From Pseudomonadota bacterium (GTDB lineage: Bacteria > Pseudomonadota > Alphaproteobacteria > Acetobacterales > Acetobacteraceae), in contig JAKBBY010000009.1 in the NCBI GenBank assembly GCA_021808315.1, positions 1 to 37,503 of the forward strand: a stretch of 37,503 bases of DNA. Direction: 5' to 3'. Below are positions 1 through 6,914 of this stretch, piece after piece; the stretch's first letter is position 1, and each line of letters opens with the position of its first letter. A program made the position numbers and the translations under genes. A model generated the notes under the pieces. The model ran no database searches. It saw only the letters and a list, made by a program, of their open reading frames with translations, and was not told where the DNA came from.

Positions 1-114
1 GTTAGTGCCGGTGCTCCCGCGCGCATAGGCTGATCGCACGCTGATATGCCGTGACACAACGCAATCGACATTTTTCGCTCGGTCCAGAGTGCTTTGCGCG
101 AAAACGGCGCGAAT

Positions 115-204
115 TGGCGGATGGGGTGAGATTCGAACTCACGGTACGCTTTCACGTACGGCGGTTTTCAAGACCGCTGCCTTAAACCGCTCGGCCACCC
201 ATCC
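115..204 (-). tRNA. tRNA-Ser (anticodon TGA), CCA encoded
   Basis: Read on the minus strand this folds as a complete class II tRNA. The acceptor stem GGATGGG pairs with CCCATCC, the anticodon stem GCGGT pairs with ACCGC around the loop CTTGAAA (anticodon TGA, reading UCA and related serine codons), and the T arm is GTGAG-TTCGAAT-CTCAC. A long variable arm (GTACG pairing with CGTAC) is the serine hallmark. The discriminator is G and the 3' CCA is encoded. It lies 36 bases downstream of the PhoX-like gene on the same strand, so its promoter probably sits inside the end of that gene. The flanking 1-114 shows no gene or clear terminator. Confidence 0.97.
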
Positions 205-240
205 GTGTTTCGGTGCAAATGCGGTTTCCAGGGTCGAGTA

Positions 241-1869
241 TCACTGGTTGGCCGTTTGCGCCAGAGCGACAATCGTGGTTTGCGGCGGCATTTGCGGTTG
301 CAGGCTTGGCCAGCGTGTCGCCGGGTTGGAAAAAGTCGCGTCTGGCGTAGCGCCCGGGTGGCGAATGGCCGCGAAAATTTGGTTTTTGATCGGGTCGAGT
401 GCGCTGCCGCCCAAGGCTGCGCCAATTGGCGCGCGATAGATCAGGGAGAGCGCATCCGGTGCGGCCTCACTGCGGCTGAGCCGGAACAGCCCGTCTGCAA
501 TGATGGTGCCGTCACCACCCTGATCGGTGCCGATTAGCACATCACCATGCCGATCAATCGAAACGGTCGCGGGCTTGCGCAAAAAGGCGGTGGAGCCCGG
601 CGCGTAGCGCGCCGACGGGTCGGTTTGCGGGTCGCCGCCCAGCAGCACAACCGCGCCCCTGAACCGCTCGCCCCCCAGATCGCCATTAGCTGGTTCAAAG
701 CGAATAACATGGCCGCCATCATGACCGGCGCGCGGATTAAGCGGGTTGATTTGGTCAATCCCGCGCGCCCGATTCCCGGCGCAAGCGAGGTAGAGATGCC
801 CGCTCTGATCAAGCGCCAGACCTTTCGGATCATCAAACCGGCTCCCCTGCCCTGCCGCCGACAAGGTCGCGGTCAGGCTCGACGGCCCCGCAGCCAGATC
901 ATGCCAGACAATATCATGGCCCTCGATCACCGCGACGGCGAGCGTGCCGCTATCGAGCGGGCTGGCAACTGGCGGCGGGCTGGTCAGAGGATGAGCGGAC
1001 GGTGTCGCAGGCGGCGTGGCGGCTGGAGCACTCTTGAAGCGGAATAATCGCCCGCCAAGCCCAGCCTCGGTCATGAATACCAGCGTCGTGCCATCCGCTG
1101 CTGTTGCACAGGCTAAGCCCGCGCGGGGAAACCGGCCCAAAGCGGTTCGTTTCTTGGGAAAACTCAGCGGCCGGAGCGCATCGATTTCAACCACCCACCC
1201 AAAGCCAAAGCCAATATCGGACTTGGCAAAAGCCGGATCGCGCGGCGCAAGCCGACGCAGCCAAGGCGCTGTATGGCCTTCGGGCACCAAAATACTATTC
1301 CACGGCGTCACGCAGCCAAGTTGCGGTGCCAACACGCCCTGCACCGCCCGACCAACCACCGAAGCGGCCGGCCCGGTAATTTGGCAAAGCGTGCCATCGG
1401 TGATCCGGCGCGCTTGATAACCCCCATCCACCGTCACCCATTGCCCGCCGCGAAAAGACAGGTTCAGCACCGAAAGTCCCTGCATCAGCCCGGCGATTCG
1501 CGGATGATCGCGCTCATCAGCAAACGCCATCCGCGCCTCAACGTCGGGATGGGCAACCACCAGGATCAGCCGATCCACCCCATCTTGGGCCGGTGGCGGG
1601 GTGATAATGCCGGCAATCATCGAGTCCCAGCCGAATTGGCGACCCGCAGCACTCGGGCTGGTCTGTGCCAGGTCGAAGGGCGGCGCGCTGGGCACCACCG
1701 GGTCGCCCCAGCGGATCAGCACGCGCCGTTGCCAGCCCGGCGCCCGAAAATCATCCAGCGTCGGCGCTTCACTATCGATGGTCGGCACGCCAAGCGCCGA
1801 TTGCGCGCGGGCAAGCCCAGCCATCGAGCAAAATAGCGCGCTACTGATCAACCATTCGCGGCGCCGCAT
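241..1869 (-). CDS. PhoX-like (DUF839) secreted beta-propeller phosphatase family protein
   Basis: The protein has 542 residues. The N-terminus (MRRREWLI, then a hydrophobic stretch ending ARA at residues 20-22) looks like a Tat-type signal peptide, so the mature protein is probably periplasmic. The middle and C-terminal parts carry propeller-like repeats typical of the PhoX/DUF839 family, for example DDPKGLALDQSGHLYLACAGN-like and GDVLIGTDQGGDG-like segments. Known PhoX enzymes are calcium- and iron-dependent periplasmic alkaline phosphatases. This protein is shorter than classical PhoX (usually above 600 residues), and I did not confirm the metal ligands, so phosphatase activity is an inference. 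It starts three bases after the BamE-like gene stops and in the same frame, so the two are probably co-transcribed. No Pho box was recognised. Confidence 0.72.
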   Translation of the reverse strand: MRRREWLISSALFCSMAGLARAQSALGVPTIDSEAPTLDDFRAPGWQRRVLIRWGDPVVPSAPPFDLAQTSPSAAGRQFGWDSMIAGIITPPPAQDGVDRLILVVAHPDVEARMAFADERDHPRIAGLMQGLSVLNLSFRGGQWVTVDGGYQARRITDGTLCQITGPAASVVGRAVQGVLAPQLGCVTPWNSILVPEGHTAPWLRRLAPRDPAFAKSDIGFGFGWVVEIDALRPLSFPKKRTALGRFPRAGLACATAADGTTLVFMTEAGLGGRLFRFKSAPAATPPATPSAHPLTSPPPVASPLDSGTLAVAVIEGHDIVWHDLAAGPSSLTATLSAAGQGSRFDDPKGLALDQSGHLYLACAGNRARGIDQINPLNPRAGHDGGHVIRFEPANGDLGGERFRGAVVLLGGDPQTDPSARYAPGSTAFLRKPATVSIDRHGDVLIGTDQGGDGTIIADGLFRLSRSEAAPDALSLIYRAPIGAALGGSALDPIKNQIFAAIRHPGATPDATFSNPATRWPSLQPQMPPQTTIVALAQTANQ

Positions 1870-1872
1870 GGC

Positions 1873-2415
1873 TCAGAACCCGGACAGCCCGCCGCCACCG
1901 CCGCCGCCACCGCCTGCGCCGGGGCTAACCCCACCACCCAGGCTGTTACTGGCGCCCGCGCCGAGCGGATTATAGGATCCAACGCCGCCGACCAGTTCCT
2001 GAAAGAACGATGCGCTGCCACCCGGTGCTTTGGTCGCACCGCTCGCCATCGCGACTTTGACGCTGGCCTTGCGATCATATTGCTTGATGCTTTGCAGCAC
2101 GCCCTGATCATTGAAATGCAGCGACACGACATGCTGATGCAGCACGCCCTGGGTGCGCCCAATGCGGCGCTTGGTGATCTGGCTGACATAGAGCCAGTCA
2201 TGATCATTGAACGTCTCGCGCAACGTGGGCGAGCCGAGCAAAGCGCGGGCATCGGCCTCGGTCGCGATATGAGGCACCAACTGCTTGAGCGCAGATTGCG
2301 ATACGGCGTTGCCGCGATAATGCGGTTGTGCGGCGAAGATCGCGCAGCCCGACAAGGCCGTGATGAGCAGCAATGGGGCAGTGGTGCGGTAGATTAGGCG
2401 CAAAAAATTCGGCAT
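1873..2415 (-). CDS. bamE: BamE/SmpA-like outer-membrane lipoprotein with glycine-rich tail
   Basis: The protein has 180 residues when started at the ATG at 2413-2415; an upstream in-frame extension exists but lacks a signal peptide at its start. Residues 1-24 form a lipoprotein signal with lipobox L-S-G-C24. Residues about 40-125 match the SmpA/BamE fold (ATEADARALLGSP, then NDHDWLYVSQ, then FNDQGVLQSI). BamE is a small accessory lipoprotein of the BAM complex that inserts outer-membrane beta-barrel proteins. Diverging from a yceD-like gene is the usual alphaproteobacterial setting. The C-terminal 55 residues are unusual, being rich in Gly, Ser and Ala and containing nine consecutive glycines. 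Expression is probably coupled to the downstream PhoX-like gene. Confidence 0.85.
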   Translation of the reverse strand: MPNFLRLIYRTTAPLLLITALSGCAIFAAQPHYRGNAVSQSALKQLVPHIATEADARALLGSPTLRETFNDHDWLYVSQITKRRIGRTQGVLHQHVVSLHFNDQGVLQSIKQYDRKASVKVAMASGATKAPGGSASFFQELVGGVGSYNPLGAGASNSLGGGVSPGAGGGGGGGGGLSGF

Positions 2416-2537
2416 AACGTGGCGCGTCCCTAGCAATGACCGGTCTGCGCAGGGCGGAGTGCGCAGGCGCAACCGGTCCGTCTTTGCGTCGTATGCGGGA
2501 GCTTCCCTTGGCGCGCAAGATGGGGGAGATAGGATGC
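2416..2537. promoter_or_regulatory. Divergent intergenic region between bamE-like and yceD genes
   Basis: These 122 bases must hold the promoters of both divergent genes. Two copies of ACCGGTC (2439-2445 and 2472-2478) lie 33 bases apart, about three helical turns; each contains the palindrome ACCGGT. They could be protein-binding sites, but no regulator can be named. A purine-rich ribosome binding site (GGGGGAGAT, 2522-2530) precedes the yceD start. No convincing -35/-10 pair was identified. Confidence 0.3.
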
Positions 2538-3035
2538 ATGACGCAAGACACTGATCGCCCATTCTCGCATTTGATCGAACGCAAAGCGCTCGACGGGCCA
2601 TTGACCCTCACTGTAACAGCGGATGCGAAGGCACGCGCTGCGATTGTCGCATCGTTCGGTCTCGTTGGTCTCGCCAAGCTGAGCGGACGATTCGCCTTCA
2701 CGCCCCAGCCGGATGGCAAGATTTTAACCCGGCTTGATATGACCGCCCGGGTCACCCAGAGCTGCATCGTGACGCTGGAGCCGGTCGAACAAGCAATTAC
2801 CGAGCGCGCGGCGCTCATTCTCGCCGATGCCAGCCTGGAGGAGCCAGAGGATTGGCTGGACCCCGACCAGCCCGATTGGGTGCCGATCAGCGGCCCCAGC
2901 ATCGATTTAGGCGCGTTGCTGACCGATCAGCTTGCCCTGGCGCTTGACCCTTATCCGCGCAAACCTGATGCCGAGCTGCCCGATGCGGCGCGCGCGGCGC
3001 GGGACAACCCGTTTGCCCGGCTGAAGCGCGATTAG
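2538..3035 (+). CDS. yceD: YceD/DUF177 family protein (23S rRNA accumulation protein type)
   Basis: The protein has 165 residues, starting at ATG 2538 because a good ribosome binding site (GGGGGAGAT) lies just upstream and the family sequence begins there (MTQDTDRPFSHLIE). Family features are the central segment RLDMTARVTQSCIVTLEPVE, where DUF177 proteins have the conserved cysteine, and the acidic C-terminal half ending in NPFARLKRD. DUF177 proteins are linked to 23S rRNA metabolism in bacteria and plant chloroplasts. The gene usually precedes rpmF and/or plsX-fabH; here it is followed by a convergent acylphosphatase gene instead. Confidence 0.88.
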   Translation: MTQDTDRPFSHLIERKALDGPLTLTVTADAKARAAIVASFGLVGLAKLSGRFAFTPQPDGKILTRLDMTARVTQSCIVTLEPVEQAITERAALILADASLEEPEDWLDPDQPDWVPISGPSIDLGALLTDQLALALDPYPRKPDAELPDAARAARDNPFARLKRD

Positions 3036-3070
3036 GTCGATCTAAAATATTGTTTTTACAAGCAACGTTG

Positions 3071-3098
3071 TCCGATAAGATGATTCCACCTGATCGGA
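3071..3098. terminator. Weak hairpin between convergent yceD and acylphosphatase genes
   Basis: TCCGAT (3071-3076) and ATCGGA (3093-3098) form a six-pair stem around a 16-base loop in the 70-base gap between convergent stop codons. No T-run follows it directly on either strand, so an intrinsic terminator is only a weak possibility. Confidence 0.2.
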
Positions 3099-3105
3099 TG
3101 TTCCT

Positions 3106-3381
3106 CTAAGCCGTGGGGCGCTTGGTAAAGCCTGGCTCGGTGGGCGGGTCGGCGAAATGTTCAGTCATTGCGCGCACCTCAGCGCCTGGCGGACCACGGC
3201 GGCAGGCGCGCAGCAGCTCCTCGACCGCATCCGCCTCGCCCGCGATCAGGGCTTCGAGCGTGCCGTCACGCCGGTTGCGCACCCAGCCGGCAATGCCCTG
3301 TCGGCGGGCGCGGCGAATGATCCAATCACGAAAGCCAACCCCCTGGACCCGACCGGCAATCACCAGGAACTTGCTGATCAT
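3106..3381 (-). CDS. acyP: Acylphosphatase
   Basis: The protein has 91 residues, the normal family length. It shows the acylphosphatase signatures: GRVQGVGFRDW near the N-terminus, whose arginine binds phosphate, and GWVRNRRDGTLEALIAG in the middle, whose asparagine is catalytic. It hydrolyses carboxyl-phosphate bonds such as those of acetyl phosphate and 1,3-bisphosphoglycerate in the cytosol. The start codon overlaps the stop of the ATP12 gene by four bases (ATGA), indicating translational coupling. It is the last gene of the minus-strand run that begins at 11053. Confidence 0.95.
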   Translation of the reverse strand: MISKFLVIAGRVQGVGFRDWIIRRARRQGIAGWVRNRRDGTLEALIAGEADAVEELLRACRRGPPGAEVRAMTEHFADPPTEPGFTKRPTA

Positions 3382-4079
3382 GGCCGGGTCAGCCGGAAAA
3401 ATAACGCCGCCGCCTCGATATCAGCCGCGATTTCCGCTTCGCGGGCGGTAATCGCCGGATCAACGCCCCATTTCTCAGCCTGAAACCGCGTCTCAAGCGT
3501 GGCCAGTTCATGGGCTTGCTGCGGGCTGAGCGCCCCGCGCAGCACCGCCAGGGCTAGGATCATGGAATTCAGGCCTCGAGCGAGCTGATCAAGGGCTGCG
3601 AGCGCCCAGGGATCAAAGCCCGCCAGCACACGCTCAAGATTGGCCAAGGTCGCGGGGTCAGGATCATGCGCGATCAGTTGATGGGTCGCCCGCAACGTTA
3701 CCAGCAGATCATTGGCTGCCCAATCAAGCCAAGGTTGCCAAGCCTCGTGCTGCAGCGCGGCGAGTTCGGGCGGATCATCAGCGCGATAGACCAACAAATC
3801 GCCGCGCAGCCGCGCGAGCAACGCACTGGCGAGGGCTTGGGGGTCCGGAGCAATCACCAATTGGGTCTGCCCGGTCAGGCTTGTCAGGCGCAACGTCGTC
3901 GCATCGATCTCGCCGCCCAAAGCAGCGACCTGCCATTCCGTCGCTATTGCCTCCGCCAAGCCGCGCTGCGGCACGGCGAGCTGATCGCCATTGGGCAGGC
4001 GCAGCGTCTTGGCATCAAGCAGGATTGTGAATAACCCGGCTTGCTCAGCAACCGATGTTTCGCTCCAAAAGGGCCGCAT
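3378..4079 (-). CDS. ATP12 family F1-ATPase assembly chaperone
   Basis: The protein has 233 residues from the ATG at 4077-4079; a TTG codon directly upstream is a less likely start. The N-terminal pattern (LLDAKTLRLPNGDQLAVP, then LAEAIATEWQ) is the ATP12 domain signature. In mitochondria ATP12 binds the F1 alpha subunit during ATP synthase assembly, and bacterial homologues are essentially restricted to alphaproteobacteria. This supports the taxonomic placement of the window. The gene overlaps the acylphosphatase start by four bases and lies 47 bases below the AsmA stop. Confidence 0.93.
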   Translation of the reverse strand: MRPFWSETSVAEQAGLFTILLDAKTLRLPNGDQLAVPQRGLAEAIATEWQVAALGGEIDATTLRLTSLTGQTQLVIAPDPQALASALLARLRGDLLVYRADDPPELAALQHEAWQPWLDWAANDLLVTLRATHQLIAHDPDPATLANLERVLAGFDPWALAALDQLARGLNSMILALAVLRGALSPQQAHELATLETRFQAEKWGVDPAITAREAEIAADIEAAALFFRLTRP

Positions 4080-4126
4080 CAATACTCACCCATCGCCCAT
4101 CATCCCCGTGGCCTGACCATTATCGC

Positions 4127-6796
4127 CTATTTCAGCAGCGAGTTCAGCAGATTTTGCGGACCTTGCAAGAGGGGTGGCGTGGTATTCGGCGCGGCCTGAT
4201 GGGCGCCAAGAGTAGCGGCTGCGGGGGCTGGTCCTGGATGGCCCATCCGCGCCTGTGCCAGCGCCGCACGGCACCCTTGCGGGTTCGGTCGGCGGGTGAG
4301 GCCAAGGGCTTGGGTTACATTGCCGAGGATTGACCCGCCTTGATTAGCCCCGAATTGCTGCGCCAGCGCCACCGCCGCACCCCGATAAGCACCGGGCGGC
4401 GCCAAACCGAAATGCGGATGCGCGAACGGGCCGGACAAGCCAACAGCCACCGGAATCGGATTCCCGCCCACCCGCGCCGTGGGCAAAAACACCAAATTAA
4501 GCCGTTCTGATCCAAAATTCAGATTGCCCGTGCCGGTCAGGGCCAACCGGCTCGAATCCAGTGTCAAAGCGCTGAGGCCAGCAATCCCCTGCCGCGCATT
4601 CAGCCGCGCTGCAAAACAACGCAGCGCCACCGGGCCGGGCTGGGTGATGGCGTTGGATAGACCAACACTCGCCAGCATCGGTGCGACCGCCTGGCTCAGC
4701 GCCGTGCCATCAAGACGGCCATTGACCGCTGAAACCCCAATCGCGCCATTCAACCGAGATGCGATGCCATGCGCCGTCTCGCCACTGCCCGACAGCGTGG
4801 CGTAGAGCTGCGCCGTGCCGGTGCTCCCACCAGCACCGGGCACGCCGAGCATGGTCAATAATGATTGCAGGCGAAATGCCGGCGCTTGCGCGCTGAACGC
4901 CAACTGCGGCGGGGCCGCATTGGCATTAACACTCAGCTGCGCCGAAACCGCCCCACCAGGAAGCTGTGCGTCGAGCGGGCGGATGGTGAGCAGCCCGCGA
5001 TTGAGCAGCGCGTGGAGCACAATCGCCTGATAATCGGCCTTGCCATCGGTCAAATGACCAATTGAGAGTTCGATATTGAAATTGGCCCGATGCAACAGGC
5101 CAAACGGCAAAGGAGCATCAGGGATCAAGGTCGCGCTTGCCGGGCGCGTCGCGCTCGGAGCGGGTGTGCTCGTATTAGCCGTGCCCGAGGCGGGCTGTGC
5201 CGACTTTGGCCAAGCGGCACGCAGCGCCGTCAGGTTGACCCGGGGCGCGTTGATCAACGCCTGGATATCCGGAATCGCCCCAAAATTGATCGTTGCCGCG
5301 CCACCGATTTGCGCTTGATCGGCGCTGATCGCCACCTGATCCAGCGCGAGCGCGTGGCGCAGCCCTTGACCGTTCGGGTCGGTCAGCGTTGCCGCCGCGG
5401 CAAAATGGGTCAATTTGGGCAAGCCAACGCCAATCAGCGCGCCGAATTGCGCAAGGTCCGGTGTTTGAACGCGCAGCGCCAGATCGACACCGGCAAGGGT
5501 GCGCGGCTGGCTGATCGCACCTTTGATGGCCGCCGTCGCGTCCGCAATCGTCGCGTGCAGATCAACCTTGAGCGGCGGCGGCATGTGGTTTTGCGCTGTG
5601 GGCTGCAGCCGGATGGTGCCAAGCGCGGGGGCGTTGGGCGGCGATCCGGCGAGCAGGCCCGATAGAAACGGACCGAGCGGGCCAATCGTACCATTCAATT
5701 GCACCGGCTGGCCGGATTGGGTGCCCGCGAGACCAATGGTCATTGGCTGATCGAGCGAGAGCATCGATGCGGTGAAGGAGGTCAGGCGCAATCCAGGCCG
5801 CCATGTCGTGAGATCGGACGCCCCAATCGCGAGTTGCGCATCCATGATGCTGGGCAGCGCGCCCGGCTGGCTCAGCCCAACCGTTGCCACAAGACTGAGA
5901 TTTTGCGCGGGCGGCAGATGAGCGCCGGGCCAATACGTATTCAACGCCGCAAGATTAGGCAACATTCCATTGATTTTCAATGAAAGTCCATGACCCTGTC
6001 GCGGATGCGCGATGCTGCCCTGCAGCGACACCTGCCCACCTGCAGCATGCAAGGTTAGATCAACCGGCCACGGGCGCGCACCACCGCCCGGCTCTGAGTT
6101 GAGCAAGCGCGCGAGCGGGCCGATTTGACCTGACAATGTAAGATTTTGACTGTTCAACGCCGCGATCATGGCCAGATGCAAGGGCGCATTCAGGCTCGAG
6201 GCTTGGCCGGTGAATTTACTGATTTTAAAAATTTCCGGCGCAACGGCCTTTGGCGCCGTTGAACCCAAAGGAATGGGACGATGCTGAAGAATGATGGTCG
6301 CATTCGTGATGCTGACCGATTGCAGGCCAATTTTGAGCGAGCGACCCGTCGATGCATGATCCGGCGTGCCTGTCGCCACGCGCACGCCACCCGGTGACGG
6401 CGGCGCTAATACCCAATCGCCGATGCCCGCCTGATTGCGCTCTAACGTCACCACCGGGTCAATCAGGCGAAGCGACACGATATCGACCGTTCCATGCAGC
6501 AGCGGCAGGAGTGAAAGCCGCGCTTGCAGGCGCGGCAAGCGCAGGAGGGTGGGATCGGCAAAGCCCGCGGGATTGGCGATGGTAATGGCCGAAGCGCTGA
6601 TGGTTGGGGTCAGCGAGACCCCCATATGCAGCGAGCCTGCAATCGTCACTGAACGATGGGTCGCCTGCTCCATCGCGCTGATGATTTGCGGCTTGTAGCG
6701 ATTAGGATTGAAGCGCGCGACGATAATCAGGATTGCGGCAACCGGCAGTATGACGATCACGCCGATGCCGATGAGAATGAGCCGTCGCAGCCGCAT
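4127..6796 (-). CDS. AsmA family protein
   Basis: The protein has 889 residues. A single N-terminal membrane segment (about residues 5-27) is followed by the AsmA start pattern (FNPNRYKPQIISAMEQATHR, then VTIAGSLHMGVSLTPTISAS). A long beta-rich, low-complexity periplasmic region follows, and the C-terminal AsmA-type segment (about residues 650-830) includes GIASRLNGAIGVSAVNGRLDG-like sequence. AsmA-like proteins are inner-membrane-anchored, bridge-like proteins related to TamB and are implicated in lipid transport to, and homeostasis of, the outer membrane. A strong ribosome binding site (AAAGGAG) precedes the ATG. The gap upstream (6797-6914) holds no recognised gene. The setting with glycan-type genes and ATP12 fits an envelope role. 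Confidence 0.92.
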   Translation of the reverse strand: MRLRRLILIGIGVIVILPVAAILIIVARFNPNRYKPQIISAMEQATHRSVTIAGSLHMGVSLTPTISASAITIANPAGFADPTLLRLPRLQARLSLLPLLHGTVDIVSLRLIDPVVTLERNQAGIGDWVLAPPSPGGVRVATGTPDHASTGRSLKIGLQSVSITNATIILQHRPIPLGSTAPKAVAPEIFKISKFTGQASSLNAPLHLAMIAALNSQNLTLSGQIGPLARLLNSEPGGGARPWPVDLTLHAAGGQVSLQGSIAHPRQGHGLSLKINGMLPNLAALNTYWPGAHLPPAQNLSLVATVGLSQPGALPSIMDAQLAIGASDLTTWRPGLRLTSFTASMLSLDQPMTIGLAGTQSGQPVQLNGTIGPLGPFLSGLLAGSPPNAPALGTIRLQPTAQNHMPPPLKVDLHATIADATAAIKGAISQPRTLAGVDLALRVQTPDLAQFGALIGVGLPKLTHFAAAATLTDPNGQGLRHALALDQVAISADQAQIGGAATINFGAIPDIQALINAPRVNLTALRAAWPKSAQPASGTANTSTPAPSATRPASATLIPDAPLPFGLLHRANFNIELSIGHLTDGKADYQAIVLHALLNRGLLTIRPLDAQLPGGAVSAQLSVNANAAPPQLAFSAQAPAFRLQSLLTMLGVPGAGGSTGTAQLYATLSGSGETAHGIASRLNGAIGVSAVNGRLDGTALSQAVAPMLASVGLSNAITQPGPVALRCFAARLNARQGIAGLSALTLDSSRLALTGTGNLNFGSERLNLVFLPTARVGGNPIPVAVGLSGPFAHPHFGLAPPGAYRGAAVALAQQFGANQGGSILGNVTQALGLTRRPNPQGCRAALAQARMGHPGPAPAAATLGAHQAAPNTTPPLLQGPQNLLNSLLK

Positions 6797-6914
6797 GCTG
6801 GGTCTCCTTTACGCTATAATCGCCGACGCCATACCAGCCGACACGATGACCGACGCCCGATCCCTCCATATGGGGCGGGACCTTGCCGGGATGAAGATGG
6901 GTTGATCCGACGGC

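Noticed and set aside
61-114. Possible terminator after tRNA-Ser
   Set aside because: GCGC-containing arms near 95-112 pair for only four bases before mismatches and no T-run follows at a suitable distance.
6846-6905. Nineteen-codon plus-strand frame in the gap before AsmA
   Set aside because: It has no ribosome binding site or context, and such short frames occur by chance.
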